NCBI GenBank assembly: GCA_019828595.1
Contig: JAHQRK010000030.1
Span: 372,001 to 436,000 of the forward strand
Reading direction: 5' to 3'
DNA from: Aphanomyces cochlioides
Lineage: Eukaryota > Oomycota > Saprolegniomycetes > Saprolegniales > Verrucalvaceae
Length of the DNA stretch: 64,000 bases
Part shown: piece by piece, positions 1 through 11,534 of the stretch
Layout of the letters: each line of letters starts with the position of its first letter
How positions within the stretch are numbered: position 1 is the stretch's first letter
Position numbers and translations under genes: made by a program
The notes under the pieces: generated by a model
Seen by the model: the letters and a program-made list of their open reading frames with translations, nothing else
Told to the model about the DNA's origin: nothing
Database searches by the model: none

Positions 1-2827
1 TGTTGCAAACGGCACAGTCGGCGACATAGTCCTTCGTATCGGCGTACATTAGTCTCCAATAGAAGTGGGCTCTTGCGCGCTCATACGTCCGTTGGAACTT
101 TGCGTGTTCGCCCTGAGCGTCGTCATGACAATGAGCCAGCACCACCTTGACCAGGACTCGCGGAATCACCAGCTTCCATTGCATGCGCACTTCGGGCGAT
201 CTCTTCGACGACCACTCGACGCGGTATAGAGCCCCTCGCTCGCCGACTTCGAACTGACCGGCTAACTTGGGCAATAGGCGACACTCCGTCTCAGTCAGGT
301 GGCTGACCTCGCCCCGCAAATAGCACTTAATATTCGCCAACTCTCTTTCTCGGTCTTGTGCCTTGCTCACTCGGTCCAGTCTCAGTGCGGCCATTTTCTC
401 CGTCGACCTTGCTTGGAACGCCATAATCATCGGGGTTGCAGTGACAGCGGTGGGATGCAGAAGCTCTGGCAGCAGGTTGCGTCGCTGTAGCACTTCCAGG
501 ACCGACTCATCCAGCACTTGCCCTCCAGCACGGTCTAGCAGCGCGAGTCCAGCCAGCAGATCAGCAGCGCCGTTCCATTCCCGCTTCACGTGGTGAAATT
601 CCACCTCGGTCGCTTGGTCCCACAGCGCACGGACCCGATCGAGGCAACTCTGCAGGTGGGACTGCTTGCTCTGCATCCACCCCAGTACTTGGTGGATGAC
701 TAAGCGGGAATCGCCAAATATCACTGGGTTCGCCAGGCTCAGCCTCAAGGTACGCTCCAGAGCCGCAATCAGTCCACTGTACTCCGCAAGGTTAACCGTC
801 GCACCGGCGAGGACCCTATTTTCTGCCCACAGTACGCTCCAGCCGGGAAGTTGCCAAATCACAAAGCCATAGCTTCCGAACTTCTCCTTTGCTTTAATAG
901 CACCATCAAAGGCGATCACCACAGCCCGTTCGTCGGGGTCGAATCGTGGCAGAGCGGCTTGCCGTTGGGAAACTTGCACATCCTTGGCTTTATTGGGCTT
1001 GTACACGTCCATATCAGCCAGTGTCAACGCGTCTGGGGGGTGCAGGATGTCCATCAAGCGAATCGGCAGGGCCCATCGTTCGTCCAACTCGACCACTTGT
1101 TCCACGCGAATCGTCCACGGTGACAGGATTGCAGCCCACGGCAGATGATCGGCCTTGCCATGCCAGTCAGCGAGGATCCACTTCAGGAGACCATGCCTAC
1201 TGTAGACCACCAGCTGCTGGTTGCGCAACTCGTAGTAGCAGACCTTGACGGCGCGCAGCAGAGCGAGAGCCTCTTTTGCCCATTCCTCGTAACGCGGCTC
1301 GCCGCCCTTCAGGGTCCGACCACAGAACCTCACGGGATGCAGCACTCCATCATAGTCCTGACAGACTGTCGCCGAAATCGCCCAAGTTGTCGTGTACAAC
1401 AGGATGTGGAACTCTCGGCCAGGATCGGCATGACGCAGGAGCGGTGTCGACGAGTAGGCTGCCTTCAGGTCAGCGAACGCACGGACAGCAGCGGGCGACA
1501 CCAAGCCAAGGCGTAGTTCTTCGTCCGAGATCTCGTACAGACAGCTCGCCAAAATCGAGTAATTCTCGATAAATCGGCTATAAAAATTCAGCGAGCCCAG
1601 GAACCATTGCATATCACGGAGGCACTTCGGGAATGACATGGCTAGGACCGTATCGAGACTCCGCGGCCTTGCTTCCAATCCTCTGCGAGATACAACGTGG
1701 CCAAGGAAATCGGTTGCGAATTTGCCAAACTTGCTCTTCAGGGCCGAGATGCTCACGCCGAAATAGGTCAAGCGCGCCAAGATACGATCGGTCAGCTCCA
1801 CAATGCCATCCCACGAATCAGCGCCGTCGCTTATGTCGTCGGCGAACGATGTGCGGTTAGCCGGCGGTGGAAGCTGCGATAAGTCGCATTTAAATCCCAA
1901 GGTAAACATATCCACCGGCTCACCATCAGCATCATCGTCGGCCACCCCTGGTGGCATGTCCACAAAGCCAAACAACGTGTTCGTAATCATCCGCTGGTAT
2001 ATCATCGGCGCATTCTTGAGTCCTTGTGCCATTCGCGTCCATTCGAAGTGGCCCAACGCGCAGATGAAGGCACTGACCTTGCGCGCCCGCTTGGTTGCAC
2101 GCACGACCCAAAACCCAGATGCGTTGTCGAGTGATAAGAACCACTGCATCGCGTGGAAATTGGCTAGCATTCCGTCCAGCGTTGGCATCGGTGACCGCAT
2201 GAGTTTTTAGAGCTCGTTGATACCCCGGTAGTCGATACAAAGACGGATATCTTTGCCGCCTTTCTTGAGAACCAGCACGATCGGGGAGGCCCAAGGCGAA
2301 TTCGAAAAGGTGATCAGCCCAAAGTCCAACAATCCTCGCAGGAGGTCAAACAGTTTCTTCAGCAGCTCCGGGCGGATGCGCCTTGCTCGTTCAGCCAGCG
2401 GCTTTGCCTCACCGACGTCGATGTCGCAGACGGCTCCCTTGGCAGGCGGCGGCAGGCCGTTGCCCGACTTGATAAAGAACTTTCGGTACTTGCGGAGGAC
2501 GACTCTCATTTTCTCTTTTTCTTCGTCGCTCAATTCATCCTCGCCGACATCCAGTTGATCGGGATCGAACGGCTCTACCTCGCGCGGCACTTCAGGGATT
2601 ATGGCTAGCTGCTGCTCCAATTCTTCAGTTGACAAATCAATTCCTTCGCGCAGCATTATTTCTTTAGCCATCCGTCGCTGATCCAAGTTGTCGGGCATCG
2701 TGTCCATCAGGAAGATTGATGGCGGAGGCAGCGTGTCCCGAAAGTGGCAAGCATGGTAGCAGAAGACAGCACGCATCCTTGGCTCGGCGGCCTCCACCGG
2801 ATCCAGCGGCACTTCATGGTCGTCCAC
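1..2827 (-). pseudogene. G1 reverse transcriptase, two RNase H domains, start of integrase
   Basis: The reverse transcriptase starts with SPWASPIVLVLKKGGKDI and a YRGINEL block. A TAA at 2207 interrupts it, and the same frame stays open to base 1. The catalytic DD box reads FADDI near 1830. The RT-linked RNase H (about 1250-1380) has lost catalytic Asp: YTTTWAIS replaces the usual YxDAS, and YSRH replaces YTDH. Downstream, about 950-560, is a second RNase H with all expected acidic residues (FDGAI, AEYSGL, GDSRLV, AADLLAG). The last bases encode an HHCC-like integrase zinc finger ending CAVCN. I see no other stop in this frame. Confidence 0.8.
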
Positions 2828-3012
2828 CGACTGCGCAATAGGGGGCCGTTCGTCATCCGGCGTGGCTCCTTCCAGCTGTCGTCGTCAGCTAACTCGGCCG
2901 CAGCTTCTTCCAATCTCGCTCGGTGGTCATCGGGGTAACTCCCATCCCACGCTTCCGCTTTCCATGCTTGATATCTCAAACTGCTCGTGCGCACCATCGG
3001 CCGGCTGAGCGG

Positions 3013-3955
3013 TCATTCGCATTGAGCTGAGATTGCTCCGACAACAGTGTTGGCAGACAGAAACACGTTGCGTTCGCTGACGTTTGTGACCTTGTAGGCT
3101 GCTGGTTTGTCGTCGGCGTCTAACGCAGTGGTAATCCAGCGCACATCGCGATGAACCCAGTATTCCAGTGTCTCTGGCATTCCTTCTCGCAGCTTGGGTA
3201 AAGGCACAACGATTGATCCACCGGGCGGGATGCTCACATCGCGGTTCAGGCGCACGTAATTCATGTAGCCACGACTGTAGCGGACCGGCTGTTCGTGTAG
3301 TTCGACGTACTCGCCTTCAGGTAGGTTCAGTTCGCGACGACTCGCATCCACCATGACACCAGCGCGGAACAGGAAATCCATCCCAAGGATGGCGTCGAAG
3401 CCAGTGTCCCCAAAGTCGCAGACAGCGATCGGGAAAACGTAAACCAGCCCGCGACCAATGGTCAACTTGATGTCTACGATGCCTTGAGTGTTCACAACGG
3501 CGGCTCCTCCAAGGCCAGCTATATCAGTCGTCTTCGTTGTATCCACTTTCAGGTCGAGCTTCTTGACGACCATGGGATGGATGATGCTCATGTTGGCGCC
3601 AGTATCTGCCAGGACTACCACCACTTGATCCATGATTTGCGCATTTAAGAATGCTTGGCGGGTTGGTCATGTCGTTCTCGATGAACGTTGTATCTTGCCA
3701 ATGATCGAAATGTTCGCCTTCCTTGAGCTCGTACTCGTCTGACAGCGCCACGCAGTCGGCAGCCGAGTAGAAAACAAAAGGTCTGTCGGGAAGGTTGGAT
3801 GTATTCTTGGTTACTGGGGGAACTTTCAGGAAGCCAACATGGTTGGCGGCGTTGGCGTCGCGTCGACTATTGATTCTGTCTTCATTCTTGGTTGCTTCTT
3901 CAACGCTTGCCGTAACCGCTCGCTCTTGTTGCTTCCTCTTCCATCCACGAACCAC
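3013..3955 (-). pseudogene. G1 aspartic protease region, frameshifted
   Basis: The retroviral-type aspartic protease is visible as VVLADTGANMSI (active-site DTGA) and DAILGMDFL (the ILG strand) on the minus strand between 3633 and 3013. The preceding linker from 3955 is open in another frame, so one frameshift lies near 3630-3650. A TGA at 3013 ends the protease frame, and another frame change between about 2900 and 2830 is needed to enter the reverse transcriptase. Active protease would cleave Gag-Pol; this copy cannot make one continuous polyprotein. Confidence 0.75.
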
Positions 3956-4135
3956 CTCAAAAAGTCTTGCTCTTCGAACTCCGTCAGAAAGGTTCTGGTG
4001 GGGGCTATTTTTATGGATTTTTCTTGGTTTTTCGATGTTTTTGGGTTTTCGTCATTTTTCAGTTTTTCTTGTTTTTTGAGTCAGTGTGCGATGTCCGACG
4101 TCCGTCGCGGCTGGGGTGTCGCGGTCCCCACGGAC

Positions 4136-5584
4136 TTACAAGTTTAAACAATCCAGGCTGGGCATGTCGGGGATGTCCAGCCCTTGCAGGAACTCCTTCA
4201 GCTCGGCGGCTTGTTGACGAGTCGGGCACGGATCGGCTTTGTGGTGCGGTGTCGCGCAAAGTTGACAAGCCTTGAAGCAATTGATCTCCGGGTGCCCCAT
4301 GCGCTGACACAGTGTGCAGAAGACCGTCGATCAGCACAAACCGTCCAACTTGAAGTGTGTCTTGCCACAGTCACGACAAACTTTGCGGCGCGCCTCATGA
4401 TTGTTGAGTCCAAGAGCGAAGATTTCAGCGCGCACGGAGTCAGTCGCCGCCGCCGCCGCCAACTTGGCCATGTCCGTTGAGGTCACAGCGTCCAAGTGGT
4501 TGACACGCGGAACCTTTGCACGTTCTTGTCGCTGGTTGCCGCTCAGTTGGGCCGTTCCTCGTTGGCAACGATGCTCTCGCAATGCTTCAGTGTGGCGCTG
4601 GTCATTCAAGTACTCCTTCAAGTCGTCCATCGAGGTGAAGGGCATCGAGGAGATCCACTTGGCTTGGCTAGGATCCTCCAGCGAGTTGCAAAAGCACCGT
4701 AAGTGGTCGACAAAGTGCTTCCGATTGGTATCGTACTTGAGACCGATCTTCGTGGCAGCCGCGTTGAAGCGGAAGAGGTACTCGCGGATGGTCTCATTCT
4801 CCTTCTGACGCATCGTGTAGTAGACCTCCTGCTTGGGCACCGGACTGAGGATGTACTCGCGGACGAAGCTCGCACGCACGGCCTTCCAAGTGGATCGTTC
4901 GTCAGCTCGCAGCTGGTTGTACCAGTCTTGGACGACTCGGCCGACAGTCAAGCGGAACTTGCGCTTTGCCTCGTCGTCAGTCCATCCGCTGGCGGCCGCA
5001 TTCTCCTCGAATCGTCGGAGGAAACTTGACGCCGCATCGGTGCCGTCGGCGTATCCGTTGAATCGCTGCAGCGGCTCGAGCGTGAGGATATGCAGACGGG
5101 AAGCATTATTGGAAGGGAGCCCGACAGGCGCAGCGTCCATGTTCCATTCGTCAAGATCGTCCTCGTCTTCCTGCACTCGCACGGAGGTTTGGTTGATTTG
5201 CAGCTGCCGCATCAGATCTTGGTTTTGCCTGACCAACACCGCGATCAATCTTGACTGGTCGTCGGCGGGAGCCGAAGGCGATTCATCGGCGTCCATGTCT
5301 TCGTCGTAGCCGCCAACATCGCTGCCGTGGCTTTGGGATTCCGCGGGATTGTTTTTGCTAGAGCGCGATCGCGCGTCTAGGTTGGTCGTAGTGGCGTGGG
5401 TCGGTGCCGCTACTGATTGATATTGCCCGTAGACAGTTGGAGTCTGCCCGTAACGACTCCTGGATGCCGCCATCGCTTGCTTCGCTTGCTCTGACGGGTC
5501 CAATTGCATGTCCACCGAAGTGGACGTCTGGTTGTCTGCCGACGCGTCCGACAGCAGGGTGGCTGGGTTAACAGGTCTAACCAT
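4136..5584 (-). pseudogene. G1 gag (capsid/nucleocapsid) with one nonsense codon
   Basis: The gag polyprotein of G1 starts at an ATG at 5584. It has a polar Q/S-rich N-terminus, then a capsid-like region with motifs such as LRRFEENAAASGW and YLFRFNAAATKIG, typical of Ty3/Gypsy gag. A TGA at 4331-4333 interrupts the frame. Immediately after it the same frame encodes a canonical CX2CX4HX4C zinc knuckle (CTLCQRMGHPEINC) and a second Cys/His stretch, ending in TAA at 4136-4138. The stop therefore separates the capsid from the RNA-binding knuckles and makes this a pseudogene unless it is read through. Confidence 0.8.
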
Positions 5585-5604
5585 TTCTTCGTTCGTGTGC
5601 TCAA

Positions 5605-5624
5605 CCTCCCGGTTCGTGGCACCA
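5605..5624 (-). other. G1 primer binding site
   Basis: Minus-strand TGGTGCCACGAACCGGGAGG follows the presumed LTR end by two bases and starts with TGG, the complement of a tRNA CCA tail. The tRNA species was not identified. Confidence 0.5.
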
Positions 5625-5626
5625 CT

Positions 5627-6382
5627 TGTGGGATGGTCGGATCAGTGAAGTCCGAGCTTCTCGCCGCAAGAAAAGGGGGTGGAAGGTTAGAGGTCGCCTG
5701 GGGCTTTTAGGTGAGCCAGACGCGATCGAAGGAAATGGAGAGGCACGACTGTGGGTTGAAAGTCCGCAGTAGTTGACCGCTGCTGGGGGAATGGACGGTG
5801 GGGAGGACCGGGAAGGGGGTTGGTTGCTCGGTCGCCCACGAGCTACGCCTAGCGTTGACTGGCGTTGGTGAGGGCGATTGACAGTGCGGGTTTTCGACAG
5901 ACCCACGGAACTCCTGCAAACTTCTTGGCGCTTAAACTCTCTCGACGGGACGCCACAAACTGAGAGGTTCATTCAACGCCAGCCAAAAAGAGCTCTGTCT
6001 AACTACTGCCTCTGTTCCCTAAGCTACTCCTAACTTCGCACGCACGCTCCGTAATTGTCTCCGTCTCGCTCCACGATTGGTCTCTGACCTTTACTCACTC
6101 ACTCAATTGGCCATAAGTCTTGGCAGCACGTTCGCAGCAGGCCACCACACTGACTGCAAGCCTGGTTGGCCGCCCTCCATTGGTGGCCACTGCTCTGGCT
6201 TGTTGGGCTCTGCTTTTCCACTTGTACTGCTTGCTCCTTGGTCATAATTCCTGGACAATCCGGCACTGCAATCCACTCGTAGTCCGTCGCGATTGGCGAC
6301 CTTCCAGCCAATAGATCATCGCTCTTTGTGTCAACCTACGCGTTGGATCGGTTTCGCGAGTGGCGGCTCGCTTTGCCACACA
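5627..6382 (-). repeat. Putative 5' LTR of G1
   Basis: Non-coding DNA upstream of gag ends (minus strand) in CACA, two bases before a TGG primer site, as expected for an LTR 3' end. The second LTR lies outside the window, so the outer edge at about 6382 rests only on a TGTGTGG start close to the kinase relic. No full Inr-FPR promoter is visible; a TCAGTTT initiator-like string lies near 5960. Confidence 0.45.
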
Positions 6383-6570
6383 AATGAAGAAGTCCATTTT
6401 CATACTTCAAACTCATCGTATTTCCCATAAAAGTTTGTTTCTTTGGCTTCGATGATACGGCGGATATTTTGAAGGCAATACCAGCGCTGGCTGCCCCAAA
6501 CCCCATCGCTCTAGAGTTTATCTTTTGTCGTAACACAGCTGAATATCTTGTCAATACGAAAGAGTTTTGT

Positions 6571-7290
6571 TTAGCTCTTATGATGAATTGAAGTGAGTTC
6601 TTCATGCCACGCTGTAGACTTATCAACATTACGGGATTTGTAGTTCAGTGCCGTACTTGGAGTCGTAAGAAACACTACAATTTCCACTGCACTTGGTCGA
6701 GCAGTAGGATGCAACTGCCAGCATTTCGTGATCAAAGCCCACAATGGCTCAAGCTCTTCAGGTTTTTCAGGGCGATCGTCTTCCCATGGGAAAATTACGT
6801 CTGGAAATTCTTTTTCATGGGCAACTCGGTATGGAATATCATTGCATAAATTTTCCCACAGCGACATCCCAAACGACCAAATGTCCGACTTGGTCGTCAC
6901 ACTTTGGGGTCGTAAATAAGTTCCACAAGCTTGAGTCTCGGCGGTTCTATCTTCCGACAGTAGACTCTCTCTCCAAAGGCAGCTACGACGACCGTCTCCT
7001 CGAATCTTTTAAATTCCCGTGGATCATATTGGCGTCGTGGATCGAGAGACCTGACCTTTCGCGAATTGATACACCACTGGAAGCAGCATCTGACGTCGGT
7101 CTCAGACGTAGCGGCAGATGTTAATTTGGCACAATTCAGTCAAGAGAATATCGTCGTGCAGACGGCGATCATCGAGTCGTTTGACGGCGACAGGTTGCCC
7201 TTGGTAAGTTCCCTTGAAGACCGTCGCAAAGCCACCTCGACCCAAAGCTGTTATAAAATCATTTGGATCGAAGTTCCCACGATGCCAATA
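6571..7290 (-). pseudogene. TKL-type kinase relic K1
   Basis: The minus strand encodes a G-loop (LGRGGFATVFKGTYQG), VAVKRLD, then jumps to LLTELCQINICRYV and SVTTKSDIWSFGMSLWE with the kinase C-lobe tail. Compared with the paralogues here, most of the alpha-C/beta-4 region is deleted, TGA follows RYV, the HRD segment is frameshifted, and about eight residues (LNWMSPEQ in relatives) are missing before YLRPQSVTT. It cannot encode an active kinase. It lies directly upstream of G1, in the same orientation. Confidence 0.8.
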
Positions 7291-7835
7291 TAGTCGTCGC
7301 GTGGTTCATGACCGGAGGAGTGTTTCCGCGCTGGACGATTGTGGCTTGACGGGCTCGGAATCAAATCGTCAAGTGAGAACGCATTGTACGAATCTTGTGG
7401 TTGATTGACCGCAGGAATGAAAATTGGTGCTCACTCATGACATGGTCAAGTCATCAGCTTGACCGACGAGCTGCCAAGCTGGTGACTTGGGTGCCCAAAT
7501 TCCCACATAATCTAGCGACATTTTGACGGACGAGCTCATCCTGATCACTTGCGTAATACGCATTGATAAAAAAAGATTGTGATTGTCAGAAGATTAATAT
7601 TGTCCCCGGCAATCATTGATTGTGGCGGGGACACAATCTTTCCCCGAGAATGAACATATTGTTCCAATATCTTGGACTTCAATAGATTGACGACCATGCA
7701 CGATATGAGTGCAAGGAATGCTTCCACCGTTTTGTATGCTCCTTGCGTCTTGCACGCCAATCATCACGCGTGCTTTCTAATTTCCCTTAATCAGAGTGGG
7801 CAGATCAAACCACACATTCGCGACATGTTTGATCT
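7291..7835. other. Intergenic stretch with a small hairpin
   Basis: No coding sequence recognised. At 7601-7632 TGTCCCCG and CGGGGACA form an inverted repeat enclosing the palindrome CAATCATTGATTG. Similar TTGATTG-rich sequence recurs around 8340-8410 and 38.9-39.1 kb and may derive from a DNA transposon terminus. Confidence 0.4.
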
Positions 7836-8243
7836 TTGAAGAACTACATCGGCCCGAATGGGAAGATCGTCGCAGATCCAGCTTTTGAAAGTGCTTTGGT
7901 CAAACTAGAGACGGGCTCAACCTTGAATTCTGTTGAAAAGGAAGCTGCTCGTCGTTTGCGTCGAAATTCGGATCCCGTGAAAATTATTGAGACTGCGTCT
8001 GATGTTGTTTTGAATGGCTGGAAGCGTGCTGCAATAGACCTTGTCAACGAAATTAAGAAGCGTGCTCGCAGTCGCGTCAATACAACACAGCCGTATGATG
8101 ACGTGAGTTGGATCCCTCCAACCTCTGTTGTTGTCGAGCGATTCTTCTCTGGTGTGAAGTCCATGATCGGCTACTTGCGGAAGAGTATGGACAGCACCAC
8201 GTTCGAGGTGATCATGTGCTTAAAGTTGAACTGGGACTCTTGA
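7836..8243 (+). pseudogene. hAT transposase C-terminal fragment (dimerisation domain)
   Basis: A 135-residue open frame ends in IPPTSVVVERFFSGVKSM followed by IGYLRKSM and VIMCLKLNW. This matches the hAT family C-terminal dimerisation region, usually PxTSxxVERxFSxxK...R..L....xxxLxFLKxN. The frame has no ATG at its 5' end and the N-terminal two thirds of a transposase are absent, so it is a truncated relic. Another hAT-like fragment lies 0.6 kb away on the opposite strand; whether both come from one element is unclear. Confidence 0.75.
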
Positions 8244-8881
8244 GTCTGGGCAACGTCTCACAAGCCATCAAGTTGTCCAAAGCTACCGAAAAGGATAGTC
8301 CGACTGCTTAGACGTCGCAAAGCTCTTTCACGACAACAATAGATTGAATATTGTCAATGATTGATTGTCCGAAGACTGGGGGTACAATCAATAATACAAT
8401 CTATATTGTAACACCCCTGCTTGCGTATCACTCCTCTTGGAGTGATGGGGCGGCTACTAAGAACACACAACGTTGATTCTTCTTAAGAGCCTCGTGGCAA
8501 ACTACACGCTTCTGCTCAAACTACACTCGTGCATGACTATGAGTTGGGAGCTGAGCGTGGTCTCGCAGTAAGACGAGACTTTGACGGCTAGTCACAGAGC
8601 TGGCATGAAGCAAATTGTACAAACAAATGGACAAAGTTGGAAAATATATGTGAGCAAGCTAACAAAGCCCCTTCCCCCAAACTACTGTGAACGTGAACCC
8701 CTACGCGCGCAAACATGCAAGAAGTTATCTCGGTTTAAATAAATTCAGCTTAGCCTCTTGTGTGTTTGCGAGTTAACTTAACTCGTAAAGTTTGCGACAT
8801 CGCGAATTTAAAGAAAATAGTCTAAATTCGCGATGTCATGACTATTAGATTTGCGATATCGCTATAAGAAGCACCTTAGCA
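8244..8881. other. Non-coding spacer with two palindromes
   Basis: No gene seen. Bases 8769-8785 form an odd-length palindrome (CGAGTTAA-C-TTAACTCG). Bases 8796-8810 and 8823-8837 are a perfect 15-bp inverted repeat (GACATCGCGAATTTA) with a 12-nt loop. Related TCGCGAATTT strings reappear near 9450, on the far side of the hAT-like fragment. Confidence 0.5.
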
Positions 8882-9169
8882 CTAAACGTTCATCAGTGAA
8901 TCTAATTGCTTCGCCTGGAATATGCCTTCAAGCGACAAATCGAGTATCGAAGAACGGAACTCGTCCTTTTTCCATTTTAGGATTGAAAAATCCGAGAACG
9001 TCTTCACATGTTCTGTGCGCGACCGTTTGCGCTTGTCAGATCCGTCTTGTTCACGACCGAAGTACTTACACAGTTTGCAAACAACGGAGGTCACATTTCC
9101 CTTGTCATCGCGCTCATCAATTTGCAGAGCGTACTGCAAGTCATGTTTCTTCTGGAACTTGACGGCCAT
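8882..9169 (-). pseudogene. N-terminal BED-like zinc-finger fragment of a hAT-like transposase
   Basis: A 95-residue frame from an ATG at 9169 begins MAVKFQKKHDLQYAL and contains VVCKLCKYFGREQ, then a basic segment KRKRSRTEHVKTF. From memory this resembles the N-terminus of a repetitive hAT-like family common in oomycete genomes, in which the CxxC starts a BED-type finger. After WKKDEF the sequence no longer follows the family and stops, so it is a 5' fragment or frameshifted relic. AT-rich inverted repeats flank it on both sides. Confidence 0.5.
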
Positions 9170-9528
9170 CCTTGCAAGCTGTCTGAATTCGACGTCAGGC
9201 TAATGAATTCCTGAAACCAGTGAACTGGATGGATCACTTTTGCTCAGAATAGAATCAATTCAAATCCAGTTTACATTTAATGAGCTCGGACGAAAAATAC
9301 AACTGCAAATGACGCAGGGCGCGCCATAGAAGTTGAAAGCAATGCCTACAAGTGGCGGGGGGCACCACTAAGTGGCATTTTCAACCCAGTTTAAATTCGT
9401 GATTTCGTTATTTTCTGTTTCGCGATTCGACATTCAATTTTCAGAAAATCGCGAATTTTAGGAGGCCTGGAGTTAAGTATTTATCAAGTCAGTGCTTGGT
9501 AGAATGAGAACGTTAGAATTTTCGTACA

Positions 9529-9599
9529 ACTACCTCTGTTTCACATTACTAGCGACAAGTTTGCGTAAATTGTCGCCAGTAATATGAAGCAGAGGTAGT
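9529..9599. repeat. 30-bp inverted repeat (hairpin)
   Basis: Arms 9529-9558 and 9570-9599 pair at 27 of 30 positions with an 11-nt loop. No reading frame covers it. It could be a small-RNA precursor or the remains of a foldback element. Confidence 0.75.
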
Positions 9600-11416
9600 A
9601 TTGTCGATTTGATACAAATTTTGGGTGGAGGCTAGGGCTTCGTATATTCGTATGGACGTATTTTTGTACTTGTATAATACAGTGTACAATCCAATCGATT
9701 AGCACAATAGGTACACCTTTACTTTAACTAAGAGAAAACATTTTTGTGTACAAATGAGTAAAACTCCCGTTAACTCTTTCCTGTAAACGATTTGCTCGGC
9801 AATTTGCAGGAAATAATCTGTTTAGAGGCAGTCTTTGTGCACTTGAAGTCAAAGACGGCGATGGAAAGATGAATCTTGGCAGTCACACACCTACCGTGAC
9901 TTGATTGGACAAAAATAAGTCATTTTGACTGGACAAATATTTTTTTGAAACATCTGATACATGCTAGAGAAATCTTCCTGCCTGTCGCTGCGTGTGCATG
10001 ATGACGCATAGAGTGCATCGTCTCTATATATTATATAGATAAATTACCAACGTTGGATGTCATATCTTCGATGCCAATGACTTTCCGATCAACTTCAAAC
10101 TGGATGCAGCTTCATTAATAAGTACACAATAGTACATGTGTACAGTCTTCGTACCTGTCATTTGTGCAACCCTGTCTACAACCCTATTTTGATTGGCTTA
10201 AAATATACTTTATTGACTTGGAGATTTGAGTGTGTGATTCCTAAATCTCAATGCCGAAGGTCGACCGTGGGCATTGTCCATATCGTCAAACCCCAAATGC
10301 GATTGTATCGGGTCTAGTGTAGGATGTATAAATAAATCAACCATACAAGACTCGTTACATTGACATCGTTCTCTACACAGATTACTATCCTTTGGATAGG
10401 GCGCAGTGGCAAAGAAGTTTGGTCATGTCTTTCTGCGACGACAATCCAGCGTGTTTTCTAGTCATAGTGCTAGGCCATAGTCAGACTTACTATTCACGAG
10501 ACTATTCTTGTAAGCTTTACTAATTTATTGCAATCAACATTTACAAAAGCTCATATCTCGTTGTGTCGTGCCAAGCACGACAACTCACGGGTTTATTTGA
10601 TTGATCATGCTGTTGGCGACTATATGGCTACCGTACACTTAAGCTCAGGATGCACTAAACTGGGATATACTAAGCTGTGGACATTGTAAATCGGCGTTTT
10701 TGTTAAACTTTTTCTTCCATTCTATCCGAAAGCCCTAAAGGATTGATGGAAAACTAACATATATATTGATGAGCTATATATTGATAAGCTAAGATATGCT
10801 GACAAATACCGTTGCCGATTTGCAACCCGTGTATAATGACTTAGTTTGAGTATACATCAGGGTTGCAAAACGTTTCGAATGATGCAACTCTCACTGCAAC
10901 CTTTGTTGCAAAGCAAACATAGATCTGCTGCAAATGTACCAATGACTTTTGTGGATGGTACAGTGCAAAAATAGAGATATAGCCAATCAGAATTCTAGAA
11001 TTTTCAGATTTACAACTGTACAATGAATTATACGTATTATACGAAGCGATAGTGGAGGCAATCAGCGAATCGATCTGATTGGCTCTTTTTTCGAGGTCGA
11101 GATCTGATTGGCCAAAACAATTCACCTATAACATATAGCCAATCAAAACGTTGAACGATTCTGCATATCACGCCGAAATCCGAAATATTGCCCGAAAGCA
11201 CAATACTAGTACTTTTCAGAAAATACTTGAACATTGTGCGATTGATACACAATTGTGAGGAACGGTTTGAATCGACCGAGGTTTCGAATCGATTCCAAAT
11301 CGAACGGGCTTCTCTGATTGGCTAGAATTAAAATTTTAAATTAGTCAGCCAATCAGAATCGATCAGCCACCTGACTCACGCAAAACACACACTGACACAC
11401 ACCACTTCAGTATGAT
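9600..11416. other. Non-coding AT-rich region
   Basis: No gene is supported. The stretch holds short palindromes (TCTATATATTATATAGA at 10022-10038), two copies of a TATATTGATRAGCTA unit near 10758-10790, and several AGCCAATCA/TGATTGGCT motifs between 10980 and 11360. Bases 10853-10985 are a diverged copy of the sequence that hosts element G4 at 39.7-39.9 and 46.6 kb. Confidence 0.5.
10853..10985. repeat. Dispersed repeat, uninterrupted copy of the G4 target
   Basis: The segment from GGTTGCAAAACG through CAGCAAATG-like sequence to TTTGTGG and AAAAATAGAGA aligns with 39780-39877 joined to 46580-46610, that is, the flanks of G4 without the element. On the minus strand both copies share short peptide similarity (QQIYVCFATK against LLIYGRIATK), hinting at an old coding sequence. 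Its identity is unknown. Confidence 0.5.
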
Positions 11417-11428
11417 GAAATCGATTTG

Positions 11429-11441
11429 ACAGTGGTCGACA
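11429..11441 (+). repeat. Left terminal inverted repeat core of the DD82E element
   Basis: ACAGTGGTCGACA, exact complement of 13389-13401, just beyond the transposase stop. Confidence 0.65.
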
Positions 11442-11534
11442 GCATTCAGAAACCCTGCCGGATAAGCAATGACAATATAGAGGTTTCGTCCGGATGTTTG
11501 AGGACAAAGAATTGAACACACAGTCACTGATATA

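Larger units (their letters stand above)
1..6382 (-). mobile_element. Ty3/Gypsy retrotransposon G1, 3' end beyond window edge
   Basis: Reading leftward on the minus strand the order is LTR, primer binding site, gag with zinc knuckle, aspartic protease, reverse transcriptase, a degenerate RNase H, a second RNase H, then the start of the integrase zinc finger, where the window ends. The order PR-RT-RNH-IN is that of Ty3/Gypsy elements. The extra RNase H is known from plant Tat and some oomycete elements. Coding is broken by in-frame stops and frameshifts, so this copy is defective. The outer LTR boundary near 6382 is a guess from a TGTGTGG start; the 3' LTR is not in the window. Confidence 0.85.

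Noticed and set aside
7836..9169. One complete hAT element made of the two fragments
   Set aside because: The fragments lie on opposite strands with no middle part, no clear shared terminal repeats and no target duplication, so a single element cannot be supported.
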